Part shown: piece by piece, positions 54,319 through 63,146 of the stretch
How the letters are laid out: each line of letters begins with the position of its first letter
How positions within the stretch are numbered: the stretch's first letter is position 1
Assembly: GCF_900537085.1 (NCBI RefSeq)
Contig: NZ_UNRE01000004.1
Location: forward strand, 62,001 to 126,000
Length of the DNA: 64,000 bases
Direction: 5' to 3'
From: Agarivorans sp. Alg241-V36
Lineage (GTDB): Bacteria; Pseudomonadota; Gammaproteobacteria; Enterobacterales; Celerinatantimonadaceae
Notes under the pieces: model-generated
The model's database searches: none
The model's input: only the letters and a program-made list of their open reading frames with translations
Told to the model about the DNA's origin: nothing
Position numbers and translations under genes: made by a program

Positions 54319-55278
54319 ATGAATAAGCTAGTAAAAATCGCTTCCATCGCGCTGTCTATATGCTGCTTGCTGGCAGCAGGAGCAATATTGAGCTTGCCGC
54401 ATCTTCCAGATACTCCTCTAGGAATATCGATTAGCTACTTGAGCCTATTCTCTCCACGTTGGTGGGCGGTATTGCTGGCCTTAACACCCATTTTGTTTAT
54501 TCGCCAACTGGGTAAATGGCAATACTTAAGCTGGACATTGTGCGCGGTGGTGTTTGTTCAATTTCAAGATCTACAGCTTAAGCTGCCTCAACAGGAGGCT
54601 GGGAAACTTACTATTTTGTCGTTAAATAACGGTAATGGCGCAAGCTCAGAGCGCATTCGCCTGTTAGTGGCAGAGCTTCAACCCGATATAGTTTTTATGC
54701 AGGAATCAAAGCCTGAACGGGTGCAACAAGTATTTGACGATAGTTGGTATAGCCACTGCGACCACCTTTGCACCGTAAGCAAAACCCCGATCGAACATCA
54801 AGGAAGCTTGTCGCGTGAAACCTTTGGAGGCTTTGGTAAATTCGCGGTGTTTTACCACACCACCATTCAAGGAAAAACACTAAGTATCGCCAATATACAT
54901 ATGGACACACCCAGGCCAACAATTAACGCCTTGATCCATCGCAGCTTTGAGCCCGCCCCATTTAACAACTTACACTTTGCCCGCAACATGCAAGCTTCTT
55001 TGGTAGCGTCTTGGGCAAAGCAACAAAGCAGTTACATTGCTGCTGGTGATTTTAATATGACGGTACAAGAGAATCTTTACCAACGGCATTTAGCAAGTTT
55101 AAACAATGGCATTGACCAAGTGGGTAGCGGAGTAAACTACACCAAATACACTTCATGGCACGGCGCAAGAATAGATCACGTATTAGCTTCTGCCGATCTT
55201 AACTTTGCCAGTGCTCGAGCACTTGACTCAGTAGGTGGCGATCACCGCCCTTTAACTGCAAGTTTTACGCTACCTTAA
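54319..55278 (+). CDS. Endonuclease/exonuclease/phosphatase (EEP) family protein, membrane-anchored
   Basis: A 319-residue protein with three N-terminal hydrophobic segments (about 7-27, 40-60, 67-82) and an EEP domain (about 95-318). Catalytic motifs are visible: NNGN, DIVFMQES (metal-binding Glu), NIHMDTP, GDFNMT (Asp and Asn), RIDHVLAS and the final GGDHRPL (Asp-His). The fold hydrolyses phosphodiesters in nucleic acids, lipids or other substrates; which one is unknown. The catalytic part is probably periplasmic. Its stop codon overlaps that of the RarD-like gene within a shared TTAA. Confidence 0.82.
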   Translation: MNKLVKIASIALSICCLLAAGAILSLPHLPDTPLGISISYLSLFSPRWWAVLLALTPILFIRQLGKWQYLSWTLCAVVFVQFQDLQLKLPQQEAGKLTILSLNNGNGASSERIRLLVAELQPDIVFMQESKPERVQQVFDDSWYSHCDHLCTVSKTPIEHQGSLSRETFGGFGKFAVFYHTTIQGKTLSIANIHMDTPRPTINALIHRSFEPAPFNNLHFARNMQASLVASWAKQQSSYIAAGDFNMTVQENLYQRHLASLNNGIDQVGSGVNYTKYTSWHGARIDHVLASADLNFASARALDSVGGDHRPLTASFTLP

Positions 55279-56228
55279 CTCGTTTCTTGGTGTGTTTTTC
55301 TACCTGCTGCTTGACTAACACCGCGCCTCAGGCCGTCTATAGCCAATAGCATTAAGGCAAAAATGATTAACATATAGGTTGGCCACTGTTCAGGGCTTAA
55401 ACGCTCACCAAGTAGCCAGCCAACGCAAAACACCAATACCGGTTCCAAGTAACCCATTAGGCCAAACAAACTCAGTGGTAAATAGTTAGAAGCAAGTAAA
55501 AACAGTAACATAGGAATAGTGCCAGCTATGCCAAGCCCCAAGTAATATAACCACGGTGCTGTGTTATACAAAGTCACCACTTGGCTTTGCGCCACACTTA
55601 CCCCATCACTCATCACTAAGTATGCTACCGCCACGGGCAATAACATCAAATTATCGATGGTAAAAGCAATATGGCTGGGCAAGGGGTACTTACGCCGCAA
55701 CATAAAGTACAAGGGGTAACCCAAGGCGACCAGCAGTACAATCCACGACAAGCCATCTGCCATTAGGTAGGCGTAAACCACCCCAGCAGCTGCCACGGCT
55801 ACCGATATCCACTGTAGGCTAGTTAAGCGCTCTTTATAAACAAAGCGCCCTACCAACACTAATACCAAGGGCAATGAAAAATAGCCCAGCGCAACTGGCA
55901 GTGTCTGGCCATTGGCTGGCGCCCAAATAAACAACCAAAACTGCAAGCCTACTAATACCGCTGCCACCATCAAGCGAGGCCAGGCCCGCCAATTACTCAT
56001 GTACTGAACCAGTAAAGGCAACTGCTTGAAGCCAGCCAAACCAACAAACATCAGCAAACAGCTCCACACAATACGCTGAGCCGCTAGCCAATTACCGCTG
56101 TTTTCATTTAAAGGGAACTGATGGATATACCAAGGAAGAAAGGCAAACATGCACGAAGCTATTGCCGAGCACGCTAGACCAAAATAGAGACGGGATGAAT
56201 GTGAAGAAACGAGCGCCACAGCAGCCAC
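55275..56228 (-). CDS. RarD-like EamA/DMT superfamily permease
   Basis: A 317-residue membrane protein with ten predicted spans in two repeats. The features AFLPWYIHQFP, AQRIVWSCLLMFV and LFIWAPANGQTLPVALGYF match the RarD type of EamA transporters (compare the HRVIWSF and LFIWAVN segments of E. coli RarD). The substrate is unknown. The start codon chosen is ATG 56228; upstream lies a 71-nt gap to the next gene on the same strand. Confidence 0.82.
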   Translation of the reverse strand: MAAVALVSSHSSRLYFGLACSAIASCMFAFLPWYIHQFPLNENSGNWLAAQRIVWSCLLMFVGLAGFKQLPLLVQYMSNWRAWPRLMVAAVLVGLQFWLFIWAPANGQTLPVALGYFSLPLVLVLVGRFVYKERLTSLQWISVAVAAAGVVYAYLMADGLSWIVLLVALGYPLYFMLRRKYPLPSHIAFTIDNLMLLPVAVAYLVMSDGVSVAQSQVVTLYNTAPWLYYLGLGIAGTIPMLLFLLASNYLPLSLFGLMGYLEPVLVFCVGWLLGERLSPEQWPTYMLIIFALMLLAIDGLRRGVSQAAGRKTHQETS

Positions 56229-56299
56229 TTAATCAATGAGTTAAACCCTGATTAAGCAGTAATTATGCTATGGCTGCAAGTTATTTGCTCAATTTTTAA

Positions 56300-56878
56300 C
56301 TAGTGCAAAAGCGTCGCACTAGATGATTGAGCTGAGGCTTGATGAAACTGCGCTGTGGCAGCCATAGCTTGCCATTGGCTTTGCATTTTTTGATATGGGC
56401 TTAGGCCATTTTGACGCTGAGCATAATCGTTAAGAATCACCCCCCAACGAAACTCATCCATTTGCTGGCTTGGCACTCTGCCTTCTCGTTTAGCCATTAC
56501 TTGTACTAAGTTTTTAAGCTTATCTAACTGCGGTGCTACCGGGTGGTTTACCCCATCGGTCACCAATACATTTTGAAAATCAGCCAACATATTTTGCTTC
56601 AAGGCATCAATTTCTTCGTCTTGCAGATCGGCTACGGCAATGGCTTCGGTTAATAAACGTAGTTGCCATACTCGAGAAAAGTTTTGGTAGTCACGTTTAT
56701 TTAAATCAAAAAATAGCATTACATAGCCACTGTTACGCTCGATTACCGCTAAGCATTCGTGTGATTCTACAGTAAATGCGTGAGCACTCCAGCTATGACG
56801 AACAGAGGCGTTTTCAAGGGAAGGTAGCTCACGAGGAAGCCAAGCTTGCACATCGTTACTAATCTGAATTTCTATCAT
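56300..56878 (-). CDS. Conserved hypothetical protein (possible DUF6933-like N-terminus)
   Basis: A 192-residue soluble protein. The N-terminal half (about 20-90), with HSWSAHAFTVESHECLAVIE followed by RNSGYVMLFFDL, resembles small DUF6933-type proteins, but this is a weak match from memory. The middle is helical and the last 35 residues are rich in Ala, Gln and Ser. No catalytic motif is visible. It is not obviously in an operon with its neighbours. Confidence 0.5.
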   Translation of the reverse strand: MIEIQISNDVQAWLPRELPSLENASVRHSWSAHAFTVESHECLAVIERNSGYVMLFFDLNKRDYQNFSRVWQLRLLTEAIAVADLQDEEIDALKQNMLADFQNVLVTDGVNHPVAPQLDKLKNLVQVMAKREGRVPSQQMDEFRWGVILNDYAQRQNGLSPYQKMQSQWQAMAATAQFHQASAQSSSATLLH

Positions 56879-56968
56879 AATTTGCTCATTGCTGATTCTA
56901 ATAATCTACAATGAGCAAAATCGATGCCAGCAAGCAGCGTCAATTATTTGCTACCTACTTTGACTGGC

Positions 56969-57616
56969 TTATTTTAGCTCTAACAATACATCGGATAATG
57001 AAGCGCGAACCTTGTGTCCCAGCAGTTTTAGCTCCTCACTAGGTTGAATGAGATCGGGGATCTGAAAAACCTGCATACCCGCTGCTACTGCAGCTCTAAC
57101 TCCGTTTTCTGAGTCTTCAAATGCTAAACATTTACTGGCGTCAATATTTAGCGACTTGGCCGCTTTTAAGAAAATCTCTGGATGCGGTTTACTGTTACTT
57201 ACTTGGCAACCGGTAGAAACACTTTCAAAGAAATGAAGTAAGTTTGCGTTACCCAGCTTAGCTTCAGCGGTGGGTTTACCGGAAGAGGTGGCAACAGCTA
57301 ATGGAATGCCTTGGCTACTTAACCACTGCAACAAATCTACGACACCTTGCTTAATTGGTAATGCTTGGTCTATCGCCAAGGCATGATACTTCTCTAACCA
57401 ACAGTCACGCAAAGCTGGATAATCCAAGGCTTCGCCATATCCCTCACAAATGGTCTTTCTTATTTGTTCAGCATTAGTGCCAATACAGCTAAGGTAAACC
57501 TGTTCTTTAAAAGCTAAACCTAGCTCACTACAAGCTTGAGCAAAAGTATCGTAAGAGACTTGCTCACTGTCGACCAGCAAGCCGTCCATATCAAACACAG
57601 CAGCGCTAAAATGCAT
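56969..57616 (-). CDS. HAD-IA phosphatase, beta-phosphoglucomutase-like
   Basis: A 215-residue HAD hydrolase. Motif I is DMDGLLVDSE near residue 9, with the extended DG(L/V)L(V/I)DSE form of the beta-phosphoglucomutase/sugar phosphatase group. Motif II is VATSSGKP near 107, motif III NSKPHPEIF and motif IV AFEDSENG. It resembles the E. coli sugar phosphatases YniC/HxpB. The precise substrate is not visible. It lies 34 nt downstream of the YjiH-type gene, on the same strand. Confidence 0.85.
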   Translation of the reverse strand: MHFSAAVFDMDGLLVDSEQVSYDTFAQACSELGLAFKEQVYLSCIGTNAEQIRKTICEGYGEALDYPALRDCWLEKYHALAIDQALPIKQGVVDLLQWLSSQGIPLAVATSSGKPTAEAKLGNANLLHFFESVSTGCQVSNSKPHPEIFLKAAKSLNIDASKCLAFEDSENGVRAAVAAGMQVFQIPDLIQPSEELKLLGHKVRASLSDVLLELK

Positions 57617-57650
57617 AACACTCTCCAGTAAACGCTAAGCGGCTAAAACA

Positions 57651-59036
57651 TTAAAAGAATAAATGGGCCATTAGAGCAATAATTGGCAAAGTAACTAAAG
57701 TACGAATGAGGAAAATTGCAAACAGCTGCCACAGTTTAACTGGCAGTTGGCTACCCATAATTATCGCGCCCACTTCCGATAAATAAATCAGCTGAGTCAC
57801 CGACACTGCCGCGATAACAAAACGGGTGATATCCGCTTCAATAGACGCCGCAAGAATGGACGGAATAAACATATCGGCAAAACCCACCACCAAAGTTTCA
57901 GACGCTCTAGCTGCTTCTGGCAATTGCAGTAGCTCTAGCAAAGGAATGAATGGCTTGCCTAAAAAGCTAAAGATAGGGGTATATTCTGCTACCACTAAGG
58001 CGACCGAGCCCACCGCCATAATAACTGGCAATACACCTAGCACCATGTCCAGCACATTATGTACACCTTGCTTAGCTAGCTGCTTAGGATGACTTGCTCG
58101 GCCAGCCTGAACAACCGCCAGCTGCCAAGCCCATGTGATGGTGTTGTAACCAGCAGGAATAACTTCGTCGTCTTGCTTACGTTGGCTGCCATCAATGAAT
58201 TGATCTTTAAAGCCAGATAGAGGTGGCAATCGAGGCACAATAACCGCCGCGGCAAAGCCGGCCACACACACCGTAAGATAGAAAGGTGCAAACATATGCT
58301 CAAGATTCACTTGTGCTAATACTACCAAGCTAAAGGTAATAGACACCGCAGAAAAGGTGGTGGCGATTACAACCCCCTCTCGCTGGGTGTAATGCTTGTC
58401 TTCATATTGTTTGTTAGTGAGAAGAATACCCACGCTGCCGTCGCCCAACCAAGACGCCATTGAATCTACGGCACTGCGACCAGGCAAACCAAATAAAGGG
58501 CGCATAATTTTACTAAGCAAAGTGCCTACAAATTCTAACAAGCCAAAGTTAAGCAACAAGGGTAATAGCAAACCAGCAAAAATGAATACGCTAAGCAAGG
58601 TAGGCAGTAAATCTCCTAAGATAAGACCGCCAGTATCGCCCGACCAAATAGCTTGAGGCCCCAACTCAAAGGCGCATACTATTACTAATACCCAACCTAG
58701 CATTCTTACAACATACCAAGGTAGGGAGACCTGAAACAATGACGTTAGCAAAGCATTTTTACCAAGCCAACGAGGTTTAGCGAATAGCGCATAGCTAGAC
58801 ATTAGCGCGCTAACCGTGATTAAACCAACCACCAGCCATAAAGCGCTATCACCTAAAGCCGCCACCAAGCTTTTTGCCATAATCGCCACCGGAATGGTAA
58901 ACGAACCATCGTAAGGTAGTGGCAACATAAACAGAAAAATGCCCAACAATGATGGCAATACAAACTTCCAAGCAGAACCTGCTGCAGGATGGTTTGCTTG
59001 GGCATTTGGCATAGATGCTGGCTTGGCGTCTCGCAT
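57651..59036 (-). CDS. YjiH family membrane protein with nucleoside-recognition (Gate) domain
   Basis: A 461-residue membrane protein with about eleven hydrophobic segments. It contains the Gate/nucleoside recognition pattern: GRSAVDSMASWLGDGSVGILLTN-type sequence in the middle (positions about 188-210), YTQREGVVIATTFS, and a C-terminal repeat with FADMFIPSILA and SVTQLIYLSEVGAIIMGS. This is the YjiH group; the substrate is unproven. A good CRP-like site lies just upstream, suggesting catabolite control. A HAD phosphatase follows on the same strand. Confidence 0.8.
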   Translation of the reverse strand: MRDAKPASMPNAQANHPAAGSAWKFVLPSLLGIFLFMLPLPYDGSFTIPVAIMAKSLVAALGDSALWLVVGLITVSALMSSYALFAKPRWLGKNALLTSLFQVSLPWYVVRMLGWVLVIVCAFELGPQAIWSGDTGGLILGDLLPTLLSVFIFAGLLLPLLLNFGLLEFVGTLLSKIMRPLFGLPGRSAVDSMASWLGDGSVGILLTNKQYEDKHYTQREGVVIATTFSAVSITFSLVVLAQVNLEHMFAPFYLTVCVAGFAAAVIVPRLPPLSGFKDQFIDGSQRKQDDEVIPAGYNTITWAWQLAVVQAGRASHPKQLAKQGVHNVLDMVLGVLPVIMAVGSVALVVAEYTPIFSFLGKPFIPLLELLQLPEAARASETLVVGFADMFIPSILAASIEADITRFVIAAVSVTQLIYLSEVGAIIMGSQLPVKLWQLFAIFLIRTLVTLPIIALMAHLFF

Positions 59037-59062
59037 ATAAAATCACTCTATTTGGTATATTT

Positions 59063-59078
59063 TGTGGTTATATTCACA
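59063..59078 (-). promoter_or_regulatory. Candidate CRP site upstream of the YjiH-type gene
   Basis: TGTGG-TTATAT-TCACA matches the CRP consensus TGTGA-N6-TCACA at nine of ten positions. It is only about 27 bp upstream of the start codon, so it would overlap or follow the promoter. An inverted repeat TATTCAC/GTGAATA (59071-59089) overlaps it. Confidence 0.45.
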
Positions 59079-59255
59079 AAGCGTGAATAGATTTTCGCGC
59101 AAGAATACAAGTAAAAAACCAGTCAATCAAGATTTTTAAGCTGCAAAACAACCAAAAATAAACATCATTAACTAGTTATCTTGATTATTATCAAAATTTA
59201 CTACTAGGGTAGCCAGCAATAAACGTTTAACCGCGAGGAGCTTATTAGCTTTCCT

Positions 59256-59642
59256 CTAAAAATCTTCCCCACGATAACGGTACTCAGCGAGCTGAGCAGC
59301 GGCCAAATAATGTTTAATAATTAGCTGCTTGCCACTGTTATTGTAGTGAAAGCGCACCGTAGTAGTGGTTTGCCAACGACTATCTTGCGCCCTTCGCCAT
59401 AGCGCTTGGTCACCTTCAAGCTGACAATAAAAGCTAGTGCTTTGACCATTGTGCCTCACTCGCATTTGCATCAACGGCTGGTCGCTGCGGTAATTGTCGA
59501 CCTTTTTTAGGTCCACTCCTTGCAAACTGGCTATCGCAGCTTGGCAAACTTGCTCTGGCTTAAAGCCTCCTAAGTTTGGTTTGGCTGAGACAAAACCAAT
59601 ACAGGCAAGCCACAACAGCAGCGTTTTAAAGACGATCTTCAA
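59256..59642 (-). CDS. Hypothetical exported protein
   Basis: A 128-residue protein with a signal peptide (MKIVFKTLLLWLACIGFVSA) and a small mature domain with one Cys pair (VCQAAI and FYCQLEG) that may form a disulfide. I do not recognise a family. The start codon is TTG at 59642, inside a TTGA overlap with the stop codon of the amidotransferase gene, which points to translational coupling. Confidence 0.6.
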   Translation of the reverse strand: MKIVFKTLLLWLACIGFVSAKPNLGGFKPEQVCQAAIASLQGVDLKKVDNYRSDQPLMQMRVRHNGQSTSFYCQLEGDQALWRRAQDSRWQTTTTVRFHYNNSGKQLIIKHYLAAAQLAEYRYRGEDF

Positions 59643-60376
59643 CCTATTACCACCTTATTTATAAATGCTTGTAACAAACCATTGCTATGAGGGGTTTCTT
59701 GCGCTGTGCTCAACACTTGCTGCAAATGATTATCTCCTTGAGTGTAATGCTCGCGAAACTGGCTTAAACGCTGAACCAAGATACTGCGATTAACCTCAGG
59801 ATGAAACTGACTTGCCCAAAATGGCGCTGATGATACTTTTAAGGCGTGCACACAGTGCTTTGTATAGGCTAATGATACACAGCCCTCGGGCAAGCTTAAG
59901 GCACTATATCGGTGTACCGATACCGCCATGAAAGGATTAGGCAAACTAGCAAACAAAAGATCTTCCTCGGCCTGCTCGGTGAGTGAGATAGCTAAGGTGC
60001 CCATCTCAAAGTCACGCTTCTGATGAACGATCTTGCCTCCTAGAGCCAACACTGCCAGCTGAAAACCAAAACACGAAGCGAAGGTCGGTAAGCGCTGCGC
60101 GATACAACGTAATAGCAGTTGTTGAATCTCACTCACAAAAGAATAGCGCTCCGGTTCAAGCACGCTGGCCTCGCTAGAGCCGCCCACCAGCACCGCATCG
60201 ATGTTGTCTAATGAGAAGTCTCCACATTTAGGTGTATCAAAAACGTTTAATACTCGAATCTGCTCAAGCGCTATTCCACAAAAATGGCTAAAACTGGCTA
60301 ACTCTTCAATGCGAGTATCGCTATCATCGCGGATCTGAATTAACAAAATTGACAGTTGCTCACGTGACAGTTTCAT
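59639..60376 (-). CDS. Class I glutamine amidotransferase-like protein
   Basis: A 245-residue stand-alone GATase domain. The nucleophile is in FASCFGFQLAVLALGG (the elbow C-F-G-F replaces the usual C-x-G-x-Q) and the His-Glu pair is FHPEVN near residue 187. Such proteins act as glutaminases or as gamma-glutamyl hydrolases in polyamine or nucleotide pathways. No synthetase partner lies nearby. ATG 60376 is favoured over a GTG at 60385. The gene overlaps the following exported-protein gene by 4 nt. Confidence 0.75.
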   Translation of the reverse strand: MKLSREQLSILLIQIRDDSDTRIEELASFSHFCGIALEQIRVLNVFDTPKCGDFSLDNIDAVLVGGSSEASVLEPERYSFVSEIQQLLLRCIAQRLPTFASCFGFQLAVLALGGKIVHQKRDFEMGTLAISLTEQAEEDLLFASLPNPFMAVSVHRYSALSLPEGCVSLAYTKHCVHALKVSSAPFWASQFHPEVNRSILVQRLSQFREHYTQGDNHLQQVLSTAQETPHSNGLLQAFINKVVIG

Positions 60377-60448
60377 AGTTACCACTTAATATGTTGATTA
60401 ATAAACCATAAAAACTAAATCTTTGCCCCAGCAACTCAAGGAGCCTAG

Positions 60449-61186
60449 GTGTTACTCAAGCTTTTATCGTTAATTATTCTTAGTTTTATTGCTCTCAGTT
60501 CGATACTGTTTTTCTTTATCGCGTGCATCATATTTGTGCTCACCCTAGCCTTTGATAAACGCCGAGTTTGTTTGCATTACTTCACTTGTGCATGGGCAAG
60601 CCTGTATTTAATCATAGTGCCTCATTGGCAAGTACGACGACTAGGCTTGCAACATATCGATAAAAAACAAGCTTATGTCATCGTATCCAATCATCAATCT
60701 GGATTAGATATTTTATTGTCTTTTGCCCTATTCATTCCCTTTAAATGGGTCTCTAAAATAGAGATGTTTAAAGTGCCATTTGTTGGTTGGAATATGTGGC
60801 TTAATCAGTATATTGGGCTAAAACGTGGCGATAAACACAGCATCAAAGCAATGCTTCAACAGGCCGAGAATCACCTCAAACAAGGAAGTTCGGTATATTT
60901 ATTTCCTGAAGGAAGTCGCTCAGCCGATGGCAAGCTAAAACCTTTTAAAATGGGAGCGTTCTCTTTGGCGAAGCAAGCTAAGGTAGCAATATTACCTATT
61001 GCTATTCACGGCACTGCCGAAGCTTTACCTAAAAAAAGCTTACAGCTAACAGGCCACCACCCTATTTACATCCAAGCGCTACCAACAATCCCAGCGCAGC
61101 AAGTAGCGCAAATGGATGAACAATCTTTGGCTTCACACACTCAACAGATAATTGCCAAGGCCTTACGGCAAACGCCTTCGACTTAG
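60449..61186 (+). CDS. plsC: 1-acyl-sn-glycerol-3-phosphate acyltransferase
   Basis: A 245-residue membrane acyltransferase that makes phosphatidic acid. An N-terminal membrane segment (about 5-35) is followed by the catalytic motif NHQSGLDILL (H-x4-D), the second motif GLKRGDK and the third FPEGSRS, with KPFKMGAFSLAKQA and IPIAIHGTAE. The start codon is GTG at 60449 with a perfect AAGGAG at good spacing. A PilZ protein gene follows 65 nt later. Confidence 0.92.
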   Translation: MLLKLLSLIILSFIALSSILFFFIACIIFVLTLAFDKRRVCLHYFTCAWASLYLIIVPHWQVRRLGLQHIDKKQAYVIVSNHQSGLDILLSFALFIPFKWVSKIEMFKVPFVGWNMWLNQYIGLKRGDKHSIKAMLQQAENHLKQGSSVYLFPEGSRSADGKLKPFKMGAFSLAKQAKVAILPIAIHGTAEALPKKSLQLTGHHPIYIQALPTIPAQQVAQMDEQSLASHTQQIIAKALRQTPST

Positions 61187-61251
61187 CTGCAAAATTTGCT
61201 TATTTACGCTAGGCTTAGGCTAACGTACATCGAATAGACAGGAACCCTGAC

Positions 61252-61632
61252 ATGCACGAGCGTCGCCAATTTTTGCGAGTTCTTTTTGACCGCCCCGCCT
61301 ACCTAAATCATGGGGAGCAATCTTGGTCATGCCAACTGTTGGATTTATCTTTACAGGGTGCCTTAGTGACCTTGCCCAATGACTGGGACGAAGAGCTTAC
61401 TCAGCTCACTTTGAGTTTTAGCTTAAGTGATGTAGCGGTAGAAGAACTTAGCATCACCATGGATGTAGAAGTAAAGCATACTCGCAATCAGCAAATTGGT
61501 TTGCGCTGTTTGCACATCGACATAGAAAGCGCCAGCCACCTAAAACGTCTAATTGAATTAAACCTAGGTGACGACGACTTACTGCATCGCGAGTTAGAAC
61601 ACTTGGTAGACCAACAACAAGAAGAGGGTTAA
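61252..61632 (+). CDS. PilZ domain protein (c-di-GMP receptor)
   Basis: A 126-residue single-domain PilZ protein. The c-di-GMP signature is complete: ERRQFLRVLFD (RxxxR) at residues 3-13 and LDLSLQGALV (D-x-S-x-x-G) near 28-37. It should bind c-di-GMP and act through protein contact. The GGDEF cyclase and the second PilZ protein in the window make c-di-GMP signalling relevant here. Its stop codon overlaps that of radA within a shared TTAA. Confidence 0.88.
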   Translation: MHERRQFLRVLFDRPAYLNHGEQSWSCQLLDLSLQGALVTLPNDWDEELTQLTLSFSLSDVAVEELSITMDVEVKHTRNQQIGLRCLHIDIESASHLKRLIELNLGDDDLLHRELEHLVDQQQEEG

Positions 61633-62990
61633 ACCGCTTCTAAGGCTTCGGCCAACTTGCTTACGGCAATCACCTCAAGCCCTGGTATAGCTTGTTTAGG
61701 TCGATTGCCGGTTGGCACAATGGCGCGTTTAAAGCCATGTTTAGCAGCCTCATTAAGCCGCTCTTGACCATTACTTACTGGGCGAATTTCTCCCGACAAG
61801 CCCACCTCGCCAAATACCACCAACTCCTGCGGCAGTATTTGATTTCTAAAACTCGATACCATGGCCACCAATAGTGCTAAATCGGCGCCAGTTTCGGCGA
61901 CTCGCACACCACCAACCACATTAGTAAATACGTCTTGATCGGACATTTGCACACCAGCATGGCGATGCATTACCGCCAACAACATGGCTAAGCGATTTTG
62001 CTCAAGCCCCACGGCAACCCGCCTTGGATTAGCCATTTGGCTATAATCCACTAAGGCTTGAATCTCTACCAATAATGGGCGAGTACCTTCCCACACCACC
62101 ATTACTACCGAACCTGGCGCGGCTTCTTGTCCACGCGACAGGAAAATAGCAGAAGGGTTAGACACCTCACGCATACCCTGCTCGGTCATGGCAAATACAC
62201 CCAGTTCGTTAATTGCTCCGAAGCGGTTTTTATTGCCACGCAAGGTACGAAAGCGACCATCAGCGTCACCTTCCAACATAATCGAGCAATCAATACAGTG
62301 CTCTAGAACCTTTGGCCCAGCCAAAGAGCCATCTTTAGTCACATGACCCACCATAAACATGGCAATATTATGCTGTTTGGCAAAGCGAGTTAACCACGCA
62401 GCACTCTCTCGCACTTGGCTGACACCACCTGGCGCCGATTGAATATCCGCCATGTGCATCACCTGAATAGAGTCAATTACCATCATCTTTGGTTTAACTT
62501 CTAAGGCTACTTGGCCAATTTGCTCTACGCTGGTTTCGGCGAGCAGTTTTAACTTGTCTTTAGGTAAACCTAAGCGCTGGGCACGCAGGGCAATTTGTTG
62601 CAGTGATTCCTCACCCGTCACGTACAAGGTGTCCATGGTTTGCGCCAAGCCACACATAGTTTGCAGCAACAAAGTACTTTTACCCGCTCCGGGGCTACCG
62701 CCAATCAAAATGGCACTACCGGGCACTACGCCGCCACCCAATACTCGGTCGAATTCTTTAAAGCCGGTGGAAAAACGTGGTAACTCAGCAAGGTCTATGC
62801 TCTCTAAGGTTTGCACCTTGCCAGCCGTGCTACCAGCATAACCAGTAAAGCGGTCATTACGTGAGGGCGCAGCACTCAAACGCACTTCGCTAATGGTGTT
62901 CCAAGCTTTACATTCACCACATTGCCCCTGCCAACGAGGGAAATCGGCCCCACAGTCGTTACATACATAGGCCGTTTTCGCTTTTGCCAT
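61629..62990 (-). CDS. radA: DNA repair protein RadA
   Basis: A 453-residue DnaB-type ATPase for branch migration in recombination. The zinc finger (CNDCGADFPRWQGQCGECKAWN, residues about 10-31) lies at the N-terminus, Walker A GGSPGAGKST near 96, the characteristic KNRFG motif near 255 and the Lon-like domain at the C-terminus. All motifs are intact. It converges on the PilZ gene and is divergent from the large PilZ-type gene, an arrangement also known near radA in Vibrio. Confidence 0.95.
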   Translation of the reverse strand: MAKAKTAYVCNDCGADFPRWQGQCGECKAWNTISEVRLSAAPSRNDRFTGYAGSTAGKVQTLESIDLAELPRFSTGFKEFDRVLGGGVVPGSAILIGGSPGAGKSTLLLQTMCGLAQTMDTLYVTGEESLQQIALRAQRLGLPKDKLKLLAETSVEQIGQVALEVKPKMMVIDSIQVMHMADIQSAPGGVSQVRESAAWLTRFAKQHNIAMFMVGHVTKDGSLAGPKVLEHCIDCSIMLEGDADGRFRTLRGNKNRFGAINELGVFAMTEQGMREVSNPSAIFLSRGQEAAPGSVVMVVWEGTRPLLVEIQALVDYSQMANPRRVAVGLEQNRLAMLLAVMHRHAGVQMSDQDVFTNVVGGVRVAETGADLALLVAMVSSFRNQILPQELVVFGEVGLSGEIRPVSNGQERLNEAAKHGFKRAIVPTGNRPKQAIPGLEVIAVSKLAEALEAV

Positions 62991-63037
62991 TTACCCTCCG
63001 AGCAGTCACATAATGCTAAAATAGTGTTAAAAGTACT

Positions 63038-63060
63038 TGCCTTGAGTCTTCCTCAAGGCA
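63038..63060. other. Perfect 9-bp inverted repeat between radA and the PilZ-type gene
   Basis: TGCCTTGAG (63038-63046) and CTCAAGGCA (63052-63060) flank TCTTC. The repeat lies in a divergent promoter region, with no T-run after it, so an operator or mRNA leader hairpin is more likely than a terminator. Confidence 0.5.
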
Positions 63061-63146
63061 CAATCTTTGCTTTGAACTTAAAGATTGTAAAGATTGAGAC
63101 AGAGTTTTGACAGCAAAACCAATGATTAAGGATTAATACTCAGCAA

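Noticed and set aside
63001-63146. LexA box upstream of radA
   Set aside because: No CTGT-N8-ACAG match was found; the inverted repeat present has a different sequence.
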